Source: DATMER01 sp034667225 (lineage in GTDB: Bacteria > Acidobacteriota > Thermoanaerobaculia > Multivoradales > UBA5704). From it: a stretch of DNA of 64,000 nt. The stretch is taken from contig JAXDKG010000026.1 of the NCBI GenBank assembly GCA_034667225.1, forward strand, positions 1 to 64,000, read 5' to 3'. This document shows positions 1-16,315 of this stretch, piece after piece. Positions within the stretch are counted from its first letter, which is position 1, and every line of letters starts with the position of its first letter. The notes under the pieces were generated by a model. The model had not been told where the DNA came from, did no database searches, and worked only from the letters and a program-made list of their open reading frames with translations. The position numbers and the translations under genes are program-made.

Positions 1-9046
<9,046 letters not shown>

Positions 9047-9152
9047 CAGTCAGCCGCTCGTTGAGCCTCAAGATACCCCGGGTCTGGTGCGCGAAGATGC
9101 AATAAGGTACCAGAACTGCTGAGCTCACAACCGATTCGCTCGAAAATCCGGC

Positions 9153-9182
9153 TTGGATGAGGGTCCTTCGAGAGGTTAGACT
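9153..9182 (+). promoter_or_regulatory. Candidate promoter of the MFS exporter gene
   Basis: TTGGAT (9,153-9,158) and TAGACT (9,177-9,182) are separated by 18 bp. The ATG at 9,193 lies only 10 bp past the -10 box, so the transcript would be nearly leaderless. The same CTTGGATGA...TTAGACT arrangement occurs before the cytochrome gene (11,323-11,351), which supports both. Confidence 0.55.
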
Positions 9183-9192
9183 GCCCTCCGTC

Positions 9193-10515
9193 ATGGCGCA
9201 CCGCATGGGCACCTTCGCCCTGATCTGGACAGGCCAGGTGATCTCGTTCATCGGGTCGGGGATCAGCATGTTCGCGCTCGGCGTCTGGGTCTTCCAGCAG
9301 ACCCATTCGGCGACCTCCTACACGCTGATCGCGCTGTCGGGATCGCTGGCCGGGCTCCTGCTGATGCCGTTCGGAGGGGTCCTGGCCGACCGCTGGCCGC
9401 GCCGCCTCGCTATTCTGTGGAGCGACGCGGCCGCGGCCCTGGGGACCCTGTTCCTGCTCCTGATGCTGCTCTCCGGCCGGCTCGCGGTCTGGCACATCTA
9501 TCTGGCGGTGGCGTTCATAGCGGTCTGCAACACCGTGCAGGTCCCGGCATTCATGGCGGCCGTGACGATGCTCGCGCCGCGCAAGCAGCTCGGCCGGGCG
9601 AGCGGCCTGATGCAGTTCGGCAACTCCGCGGCCAGCATCCTGTCGCCGCTCCTGGCCGGCGCCCTCCTCGCCGTCCTGCCGCTCTGGGGGATCCTCCTGA
9701 TCGACATCGCGACCTTCCTGTTCGCGGCCGCGACCCTCTTCATCGCCCGCATCCCGGAGCCCGAGCGGTCGGAGACCGGCGCCGCCGGCCAGAGGTCGCT
9801 GCTCGGCGATGCCGCGTTGGGCTGGCACTACATCGTGCGGCGGCCTGGGCTCGCGGCCCTGGCCGGCTACTTCGCGATCCTCAACCTCCTGGTCGGGATC
9901 ACGACCGTGCTCGTTGCCCCGCTCGTCCTCTCTTTCGCCGGCAGCGCCGAGCTCGGCCGTGTGCAGTCGCTGGGGGGTATGGGCCTGCTGGCCGGCGGCC
10001 TGATCATGACGGCCTGGGGAGGGGGCACGCGGCACATGCGCACGATCCTCGGCCTCTCGCCCCTTCTGGGCATCGCCCTGCTCCTGGTGGGGGTCCGCCC
10101 GTCGGTGGCGCTGATCGCGGCGGGCATGTTCTCCTTCTTTCTGATCGTGCCGCTGATCAACGGCAGCAGCCAGGTCATCTGGCAGAGCAAGGTCGAGCCC
10201 GACCTGCAGGGGCGGGTCTTCGCCATCCGGCGGCTGATCGCCCAGGGCACTCTGCCGCTCGCCTATCTGATCGCCGGACCGCTGGCCGACCGGGTCTTCG
10301 GACCCCTGCTCGCCAGGGACGGCCTGCTCGCCCCGACCGTCGGCGCAGTGCTCGGCACGGGTCCGGGGCGGGGCATCGGCCTCGTCTTCCTCACCATGGG
10401 CGTGATGCTCTTCGCCTGCACCGCCGTGGCGCGCACCCTGCCGCGGTTCACGCGCATCGAAGAGGACCTGCGGGACGCCCGCATCGCCGCCGCGCCCGAG
10501 ATCGGAGCCGCGTGA
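9193..10515 (+). CDS. MFS exporter, EntS/DHA3-like
   Basis: Twelve-helix major facilitator (440 residues) resembling the EntS-like MFS_3 branch that exports siderophores and peptide antibiotics. The N-terminus (FALIWTGQVISFIGSGIS) is typical of that branch. The helix 2-3 loop motif GGVLADRWPRR is the MFS signature A, and hydrophobic helices run throughout. I chose ATG 9,193 over in-frame upstream positions because it sits just downstream of a good -35/-10 pair and no ribosome-binding site is visible, as in a leaderless gene. It is transcribed divergently from the NRPS at 9,046, so export of the NRPS product is the natural inference. Its last codons (PEIGAA, stop) are duplicated 880 bp downstream at the start of the next gene. 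Confidence 0.9.
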   Translation: MAHRMGTFALIWTGQVISFIGSGISMFALGVWVFQQTHSATSYTLIALSGSLAGLLLMPFGGVLADRWPRRLAILWSDAAAALGTLFLLLMLLSGRLAVWHIYLAVAFIAVCNTVQVPAFMAAVTMLAPRKQLGRASGLMQFGNSAASILSPLLAGALLAVLPLWGILLIDIATFLFAAATLFIARIPEPERSETGAAGQRSLLGDAALGWHYIVRRPGLAALAGYFAILNLLVGITTVLVAPLVLSFAGSAELGRVQSLGGMGLLAGGLIMTAWGGGTRHMRTILGLSPLLGIALLLVGVRPSVALIAAGMFSFFLIVPLINGSSQVIWQSKVEPDLQGRVFAIRRLIAQGTLPLAYLIAGPLADRVFGPLLARDGLLAPTVGAVLGTGPGRGIGLVFLTMGVMLFACTAVARTLPRFTRIEEDLRDARIAAAPEIGAA

Positions 10516-10540
10516 AACGAGGCGGCTGCACCTTCACCTT

Positions 10541-10587
10541 CCGGCCCCCTCTCCCGCGTAGCGGGGGAGGGCTGGGGAGGGGGGTCT
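10541..10587 (+). repeat. Long inverted repeat, left arm
   Basis: A GC-rich 47-bp arm with internal dyad (CCCCCTCTCCCGC...GCGGGGGAGGG). Its reverse complement recurs at 11,223-11,269 with one substitution and one one-base length difference. A looser relative is at 62,291-62,317, so this looks like a dispersed intergenic repeat family. Confidence 0.7.
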
Positions 10588-10639
10588 TTCGGCATCCGCT
10601 CGACCCTGGGAGCTTGGCGCTCGCACGTCGTGAGTGACT

Positions 10640-10990
10640 ATCCCACGGGGCGAGTGACTATCCCCATGGGGCGAGTGACTATCCCCATGGGGCAAGTGAC
10701 CATCCCCATGGGGCGAGTGACCATCCCCACGGGGCGAGTGACCATCCCCACGGGGCGAGTGACCATCCCCACGGGGCGAGTGGCTATCCCCGTGGGGGAA
10801 GCGACTATCCCCACGGGGCGCGTGACCATCCCCATGGGGCAAGTGACAATCCCTACGGGGCGCGTGACTATTGCCGCGGGGCGAGAGGCTCCCACCGCGG
10901 GGCGAGCGACTTCTCCTGCGATGCGAGCGACTCCCTCCGCGGACGCGAGGCTTGTCCCCCGAGGGCGAGTGCCTCCGCAGGCGGTAGGAT
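10640..10990. repeat. 21-bp tandem repeat array of CCCCNNGGGG palindromes
   Basis: About twelve near-perfect units begin at 10,640, 10,660, 10,681, 10,702, 10,723, 10,744, 10,765, 10,786, 10,807, 10,828, 10,849 and 10,870, then decay through roughly five more to 10,990. Each has the core ATCCCCATGGGG or ATCCCCACGGGG followed by GCGAGTGAC. Most units centre on a CCCC-NN-GGGG palindrome, and spacing is two helical turns. Because the period is a multiple of three, several frames stay open and give RVTIPTG-type peptides; these are not convincing genes. Confidence 0.9.
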
Positions 10991-11047
10991 AGACTCCGCG
11001 TGATCATAAGTCCCGAAGGAGGACGCAGGCATTGGCCCTGGGGCTGC

Positions 11048-11190
11048 TTTCCCTGGGAGCGCTGGCGTCCCGCCGGCATGTGCGGGGGAATCGGCGGAAC
11101 GCCGGCCATTGTCGCCGCCCCGGCAACAAGGCCGGGCCTTTGGCCCAATGTCTTGAGGATGCCGGCGAGACGCCAGCGCTCCCAGGGAAA
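11048..11190. repeat. MITE/REP-like hairpin element
   Basis: A 32-bp arm at 11,048-11,079 is matched by its reverse complement at 11,159-11,190 with one mismatch. The arms contain CCCTGGGAGCGCTGGCGTC. The 79-bp loop holds further short GC dyads. There is no transposase, so this is a non-autonomous or structural repeat. Confidence 0.75.
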
Positions 11191-11222
11191 GCCCGCCGCC
11201 CGCGAGCGGGGTTCCCCTGAAG

Positions 11223-11269
11223 AAGACCCCCTCCCCAGCCCTCCCCTGCTACGCGGGAGAGGGGGCCGG
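11223..11269 (-). repeat. Long inverted repeat, right arm
   Basis: Reverse complement of the arm at 10,541-10,587. Together the two arms bracket the tandem array and the hairpin element. Confidence 0.7.
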
Positions 11270-11322
11270 AGCGTGAGGATCCGACTGTGGCACAGTTATT
11301 CCGTGACGAGCCCTAAGTCCGC

Positions 11323-11351
11323 TTGGATGAACGGCCGCGTGAGATTAGACT
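11323..11351 (+). promoter_or_regulatory. Candidate promoter of the cytochrome operon
   Basis: TTGGAT (11,323-11,328) and TAGACT (11,346-11,351) with 17-bp spacing. Just downstream a GTG (11,357) opens a 12-codon frame (VSNPTTPEIGAA) that ends in the TGA overlapping the cytochrome ATG. It could act as a leaderless leader peptide with coupled translation. Confidence 0.55.
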
Positions 11352-11391
11352 CCCGCGTGAGTAACCCAACCACGCCGGAGATCGGAGCCGC

Positions 11392-13566
11392 ATGAAACGA
11401 GCCGCCGTCTGTTCGTTGCTTCTGGCCGGAGCGCTCACCGCTGCGGAAGTCCGCAATCCTCCCGCTCCGGTCAGCATGGCCGACGAGGCCATGGGCGGCG
11501 AGAACGGCCCTTTCTACCCCTCGTCCGTTCACACCGCCTCCGGGGGGCTGCTCCCGGGCCGCGTCTTCCTCGGCTCCGAGACCTGCGGCCAGGCCGGCTG
11601 CCATCCGGACGTCCTTCGCGAGTGGAAGTCTTCGGCCCACGCCTCGTCGGGGTTGTCGAACCCCTGGTACCGCAAGGCGTACGAGCACACCCGCGAGGGC
11701 GCGGGGGCGGTGCCCGCGAAGTGGTGCGCCGGCTGCCACAGCCCGGCCCTCCTGCTGTCGGGCAACAAGGCCGACGACCCCGAGGTGGCCCACGCCGGCG
11801 TCACCTGCGCCACCTGCCACGCGGTCTCCAGGGTGCGGAGCACCATGGGACAGGGGGATTACGAGATCGCGGTCTCTCCCGGCCTCGACCGCCTGACGAG
11901 CCCTGACGCGAAGGTGCGCGCGGCCGCGGTCCGGAGTATCCAGAAGGACCCCGCCGAGCACCGGAAAGAGCTCGGTCGTTCCGGCAACCCGGTGCTCGCG
12001 ACCGCCGCCTTCTGCTCGACCTGCCACAAATCTCATCTCGACAAGCCGCTCAACGGCGCCGGCTGGATGCGGGAGCACAGCGACTACGATATGTGGCAGA
12101 TCTCCAGCATCTCGGGCCAGGGGGCGCGCTCCTTCTACCGGCCCGCGCCGCGCGACTGCCTCGACTGTCATATGCCCCGGGAAGGCGTCCGGGGGAAGAC
12201 ATCGCGCTCCCACCGTTTCGCCGCCGCCAACTCCGCTCTGCCCGCCCTGCGCGGCGACCGCGAGCAGCTCCGCGCGGTCGAGGCGGCCCTGAATGGCTCG
12301 ATGCGCGTCGACATCTTCGCCATGTCGGAGCCCGATACCGAGCCGGCGGCGGCCGGCGCCAAGGCCGAGGTCGCCTCTGTGCTCGCGCCGCTCGACCGCA
12401 TCCACGCGGCCGTGCGCCGGGGCGAGTCGAGGCGCATCGACGTGGTTGTCCGCAACCTGGGGGTGGGTCACTTCTTCCCCGGCGGCAAGCCGGACGCCAA
12501 CGACTGCTGGCTGGAGCTCAAGGCCGTCGACGACCGCGGCAGGGTCGTCTTCTGGAGCGGCAAGGCGGACGAAAATTCGCCGGTCGACCCCACGGCGCAC
12601 TTCTACCGCTCCTTCCTGGTGGACGGGAAGGGCGAGCGGATCGACAGTCGCAACACCTGGGCGGCGCGCGCCGTCGTCTACCAGAAGCGGGTGCAACCCA
12701 ACTGGTCCCAGATCGCCCACTACCGGCTCGAGGTCCCCGAGGACGCCGGCAGCTCGCTCACGCTGACGGCACGCCTCCTCTACCGCAAGTTCGCCTGGGA
12801 GTACACCCGCTGGGCCGGCGTCGATCGGCCGATGCCCATCCTCACCGTGGCCGAGGACAGCGTGCGGGTGGCCGTGCTGCCGGCCGGGACGAGTCTTCCT
12901 CCCCGGGGGCCCGAGGCAGGCGCAGGCAAGCTCGACCTCCAGACGGACTGGGAGCGTTTCAACGACTACGGCATCGGCTTCTTCTCCCAGGGCGATCTCA
13001 AAGGGGCCGAGCGGGCCTTCCGCAAGGTCGCGGAGCTCGCGCCCGGGGTTCCGGACGGCTGGGTCAACCTCGGGTTCGTCTATGTGACCGAGGGGGACGT
13101 CGCGGCAGCCCGCCCGGCGCTCGAGAAGGCCCTCGCGCTCGACCCCGAGCTCGCCCGCACACACTTCTTGCTGGCGCAGCTCGAGCAAAACGCCGGCGGC
13201 CACGACAAAGCGCTCCTCCACCTGAAGAAGGCCGCCGAGCGCTTCCCGTACGACCGCAGGGTGCTGGCCGAGATCGGCGACATCCAGACCCTCCAGCAGA
13301 ACTTCCGGGATGCGGCCGCGACCTTCGAGCGCATCCTCGCCATCGATCCCGAAGACCGTCCCGCCCACTACAGCCTGATGCTCGTTTACCGCACCCTGGG
13401 GGACAAGACGAAAATGGAGTATCACCAGAAGCTCTACCAGCGGCTGACGCCGCTCGACCCCGGGGGGATCCTGGACGGCAGGTACTGGGCGGCCCATCCC
13501 CACGAGAACAACGAGCGGCAGGTCGTGCACGAGCACCGGTCGATCCCGCTCCCGGCGAAACCATGA
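11392..13566 (+). CDS. Multihaem c-type cytochrome with TPR tail
   Basis: Secreted protein of 724 residues. It has a short signal peptide (MKRAAVCSLLLAGALTAAE) and then an N-terminal cytochrome c-554-like half with haem motifs at C112-AGCH, C139-ATCH, C208-STCH and C256-LDCH. An atypical CX4CH (C65...CH) may bind a fifth haem. The middle is a beta-rich domain of unknown role with GHFFPGG. The C-terminal third (about residues 510-690) is a run of TPR repeats. It overlaps the next gene by ATGA, a pairing typical of periplasmic redox modules with ASPIC/UnbV partners in Acidobacteriota. I see no enzyme signature beyond haem binding, so electron transfer in the periplasm is the cautious reading. 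The start is set by the repeat junction and overlaps a 12-codon leader frame. Confidence 0.88.
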   Translation: MKRAAVCSLLLAGALTAAEVRNPPAPVSMADEAMGGENGPFYPSSVHTASGGLLPGRVFLGSETCGQAGCHPDVLREWKSSAHASSGLSNPWYRKAYEHTREGAGAVPAKWCAGCHSPALLLSGNKADDPEVAHAGVTCATCHAVSRVRSTMGQGDYEIAVSPGLDRLTSPDAKVRAAAVRSIQKDPAEHRKELGRSGNPVLATAAFCSTCHKSHLDKPLNGAGWMREHSDYDMWQISSISGQGARSFYRPAPRDCLDCHMPREGVRGKTSRSHRFAAANSALPALRGDREQLRAVEAALNGSMRVDIFAMSEPDTEPAAAGAKAEVASVLAPLDRIHAAVRRGESRRIDVVVRNLGVGHFFPGGKPDANDCWLELKAVDDRGRVVFWSGKADENSPVDPTAHFYRSFLVDGKGERIDSRNTWAARAVVYQKRVQPNWSQIAHYRLEVPEDAGSSLTLTARLLYRKFAWEYTRWAGVDRPMPILTVAEDSVRVAVLPAGTSLPPRGPEAGAGKLDLQTDWERFNDYGIGFFSQGDLKGAERAFRKVAELAPGVPDGWVNLGFVYVTEGDVAAARPALEKALALDPELARTHFLLAQLEQNAGGHDKALLHLKKAAERFPYDRRVLAEIGDIQTLQQNFRDAAATFERILAIDPEDRPAHYSLMLVYRTLGDKTKMEYHQKLYQRLTPLDPGGILDGRYWAAHPHENNERQVVHEHRSIPLPAKP

Positions 13567-15239
13567 TGAAAGGATGGACGATCGTGGTAACGATGGCTGC
13601 CCTTGCGGCACCGGCCGTGGCCGAGCCGGCGCGCTATGTCGACGTGACGCAAGCCGCCGGCCTGCGCTTCACCCACAACAACGGCGCCTTCGGCCAGAAG
13701 TGGCTGCCCGAGACGATCGGCCCCGGGGTCGTGATCTTCGACGCCAACGGCGACGGCCGGTCCGACGTGCTGTTCGTCAATGGCCGAGATTTTCCGGGCA
13801 GGCCCGGCAAGACTGGGGAGGAGGCGACCCAGAAGCTCTTCCTGAACACCGGAGGGATGGGCGTCATGAAGTTCGAGGACAGGACCGCGGGCTCCGGGCT
13901 CGACGTCAGCGCCTACTGCCTGGGCGGTGCCGCGGCCGACCTCGACAACGACGGCGACGAGGACGTCTACCTCTCCTGCCTCGGCCAGGACCTGCTGTTC
14001 AGGAACGACGGCGGCCGGTTCACGGACGTCTCCCGCCAGGCTGGATTGACGGCCGACTACGAGTTCGGCGCCTCGGCCGTGCTCTTCGATGCCGACCGGG
14101 ACGGCCTCCTCGACGTCTATGCCACGCGTTACGTCAAGTGGACGCCCGAGAACGACGCGTTCTGCAGCATCGACGGCAAGGTCAAGGCCTATTGCACGCC
14201 GCAGACCTACCCCGGGGTCCCGTCCCGCTTCTACCGCAACCAGGGGGGCCTCCGCTTCGCGGAGAGGACGAAGGAGGCCGGCCTCTACCAGCCGGGCGCC
14301 AAGTCCATGGGCGTCGCCATGCTGGATGTCGACAGCGACGGCTGGACCGACCTCGCGGTGGCCAACGACATGACGCCCAACTTCCTCTTCCGCAACAAGG
14401 GGCAGGGAGTGTTCGAGGAGGTGGGCCTCACCTCCGGCATGGCGGTGAGCGAGACCGGCCGGGCGCGCGGCGGCATGGGGATCGACGCCGGCGACTTCGA
14501 CCGGAGCGGCCGTCCGAGCCTGGTCGTGGGCTACTTTGCCAACGAGATGTCGGGCCTCTACCGCAACGACGGCGAGCAGACCTTCACCGACGTCGCCCCT
14601 CTGATGCCGTTCGGCAGGAGCACCCTCCTCTACGTGGCCTGGGCGACTTTCTTCTTCGACTACGACCTGGACGGCTGGCTGGACCTCCTGGTCACCAACG
14701 GACACCTGGACCAGGAATGGGAGAAGGTCGCGACCCGCGTCTCCTTCGCCCAGCCGCAGCAGCTCTTCCGCAACCAGGGGAACGGGAGCCTCGTCGAGGC
14801 GGCCGGGACCGACGCGGGAGACCTCGCCAAGCCCCTGGTGGCGCGCGGCGGGGCCTACGCCGACTTCGACGGGGACGGCGACCTCGACGTCGTCGTGGCG
14901 GCCAACGGCGGGCCGGCCCGCCTCTACGAGAACCGCGGCCCGCACGGCCGCTGGCTGCGCCTGGGGCTCGTGGGGGTCGAGAGCAACCGCGACGGCATCG
15001 GAGCGCGGATCGAAGTCACGGTCAAGGGAGCGGTCCAGACCTGGCTCGTGCACACCGGCGGGAGCTACCTCTCGCAGCCCCAGGTCGAGCCCACCTTCGG
15101 CCTCGGCGATGCGGCCGCCGCCGACAAGGTCGTGATCCGCTGGCCCTCGGGGGCCGTGCAGACGCTCACGAACGTCAAGGCCGATCAGCGGATCGAGGTC
15201 AGGGAGAAGGCCGACCCGCCGCCGGCAGCAGCGCCCTGA
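13563..15239 (+). CDS. CRTAC1-like FG-GAP/VCBS and ASPIC/UnbV protein
   Basis: Exported beta-propeller protein of 558 residues. The signal peptide is MKGWTIVVTMAALAAPAVA (after the initial M). Repeats of the FG-GAP/VCBS type carry calcium-binding loops such as FDANGDGRSD, DLDNDGDED and DFDGDGDLD. The C-terminal ASPIC/UnbV domain (about residues 465-545) contains the conserved GIGARIEV and VVIRWPSG segments. The ATG at 13,563 overlaps the previous stop by four bases; the frame is open further upstream, but that part is an overlap with the cytochrome gene. It is likely a periplasmic or surface partner of the cytochrome. The function of this family is unknown. Confidence 0.92.
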   Translation: MMKGWTIVVTMAALAAPAVAEPARYVDVTQAAGLRFTHNNGAFGQKWLPETIGPGVVIFDANGDGRSDVLFVNGRDFPGRPGKTGEEATQKLFLNTGGMGVMKFEDRTAGSGLDVSAYCLGGAAADLDNDGDEDVYLSCLGQDLLFRNDGGRFTDVSRQAGLTADYEFGASAVLFDADRDGLLDVYATRYVKWTPENDAFCSIDGKVKAYCTPQTYPGVPSRFYRNQGGLRFAERTKEAGLYQPGAKSMGVAMLDVDSDGWTDLAVANDMTPNFLFRNKGQGVFEEVGLTSGMAVSETGRARGGMGIDAGDFDRSGRPSLVVGYFANEMSGLYRNDGEQTFTDVAPLMPFGRSTLLYVAWATFFFDYDLDGWLDLLVTNGHLDQEWEKVATRVSFAQPQQLFRNQGNGSLVEAAGTDAGDLAKPLVARGGAYADFDGDGDLDVVVAANGGPARLYENRGPHGRWLRLGLVGVESNRDGIGARIEVTVKGAVQTWLVHTGGSYLSQPQVEPTFGLGDAAAADKVVIRWPSGAVQTLTNVKADQRIEVREKADPPPAAAP

Positions 15240-15257
15240 CCACGCCTCCGCTTCGCC

Positions 15258-16163
15258 TCAGAACCTGCGCCCGATCGACAGGTACGGCTCGCGATAGCGG
15301 CGGGCGGAGACGCCCCAGACCCACTGGTTGTAGCCGATCTCGACGGTGGTGTTGCTCTGGCCGAGCGGAGCCAGGAACGAGACGCCGAGCCGCGCCATGC
15401 TCGCATTGTTGAAGTTGGTCGTGGCGCCTGAGCCGAAGCGGTCGTCGGGCTGGCGCGTCGATTCGTTGCCCAGGCTGCGCACGAAATACAGGCTGCCCTT
15501 GACCGCGGAATTCAGGAACGGCAGCGGATAGCCGAGCTCGGCGACCACCGGGATCTGGTCCGCCGGCGCGCCGACGCGGTAGGTGTAGCCGGTCTCGAAG
15601 TTCATCCAGCCGCGCCCCTCCAGGTAGGAGTGGCTGAGCAGGTAGCTCAGGGTGTAGTCCTCCTTGAGCAGGCCCCGCCACTCGGGGCTGACGCCGCGCC
15701 GCCGGCCCTGCGAGTCGAAGAGGGCGCGGTTGTAGGGGCCTTCCAGGTCGTAGAAGTAAGCGGTCCGCATCGAGGCGCTGACCGCCATGGGCCACTCCCC
15801 CTGGGCCAGCGCGTACTTGAAGCCGAACCAGGCGTCCGACGGGCCCGTGTTCTGCTCCAGGTCGTCGTGCGGCCCCTCGAACCCGTCGAGGTAGGTGATC
15901 AGGAACCGCGTCGATAGCCGATCCAGCAGGCCGACCTCTCCGGAGAGATAGGCGTAGCGGAAGTCGTGGTAGCTGACGATTCCCTGGCCGTTGAGATTGC
16001 GGAACGTGTCGCCATGCGTGTTCCAGGACGTGCTGGCGGTCTTGCGGCTGAAGCCGAGCTGGACGTCCCCATCCCCGGGCGCCGGCACCCAGGCGCCGCC
16101 GCACAGCCCCGCCTCGGCACACAGGATCATGGCCAGGATCGCAAAGAGGCAAACCTTTTTCAT
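15258..16163 (-). CDS. Outer-membrane beta-barrel protein, unknown function
   Basis: Predicted exported barrel of 301 residues. I place the start at 16,163 (MKKVCLFAILAMILCAEAGL), six bases after a GGAGGTGAG ribosome-binding site, not at the in-frame ATG five codons upstream. After cleavage the sequence alternates hydrophobic and polar residues with many aromatics (YLDGFEG, GYTYRVGAPADQ, IGYNQWVWG) and ends in phenylalanine (IGRRF), the usual outer-membrane insertion signal. It converges with the CRTAC1-like gene, 18 bp away, and diverges from the second NRPS. I do not recognise a specific family. Confidence 0.82.
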   Translation of the reverse strand: MKKVCLFAILAMILCAEAGLCGGAWVPAPGDGDVQLGFSRKTASTSWNTHGDTFRNLNGQGIVSYHDFRYAYLSGEVGLLDRLSTRFLITYLDGFEGPHDDLEQNTGPSDAWFGFKYALAQGEWPMAVSASMRTAYFYDLEGPYNRALFDSQGRRRGVSPEWRGLLKEDYTLSYLLSHSYLEGRGWMNFETGYTYRVGAPADQIPVVAELGYPLPFLNSAVKGSLYFVRSLGNESTRQPDDRFGSGATTNFNNASMARLGVSFLAPLGQSNTTVEIGYNQWVWGVSARRYREPYLSIGRRF

Positions 16164-16315
16164 GACTCTCACCTCCAACTGAACTTGGGGCTGAAACTCT
16201 AGGGATCAACCAGGACGTTGTCAAACACGCCAGCAGTACTGACGTCATTACCCCCCTTCGGCTCGTTCTTACCGCCTGGCGGCACCTATATTGATACCCT
16301 GAGTCGCAGGGAAAG

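Larger units (their letters stand above)
10493..11404. repeat. 880-bp block bounded by a 32-bp direct repeat
   Basis: Positions 10,493-10,524 (end of the MFS gene) and 11,373-11,404 (start of the cytochrome gene) match at 29 of 32 bases, exactly 880 bp apart. The repeat spans the MFS stop codon in one copy and the cytochrome ATG in the other. The two genes may therefore once have overlapped and been split by insertion of this block. The interior has no credible gene. It holds an inverted-repeat pair, a 21-bp tandem array, a 143-bp hairpin element and a promoter. Confidence 0.75.

Noticed and set aside
10640..10990. CRISPR array
   Set aside because: Units are contiguous 21-bp repeats with no unique spacers and no cas genes.
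10630..10992. 120-codon frame of RVTIPTG repeats
   Set aside because: The 21-bp period keeps several frames open on both strands. There is no ribosome-binding site or conserved domain, and the frame only mirrors the DNA repeat.
12093..13562. Upstream extension of the ASPIC/UnbV gene
   Set aside because: The open frame overlaps the cytochrome gene. The signal peptide and ATGA overlap fix the start at 13,563.
11296..13611. 771-codon minus-strand open frame
   Set aside because: It is opposite the cytochrome gene, which has a signal peptide and CxxCH motifs. The minus frame shows no domain.
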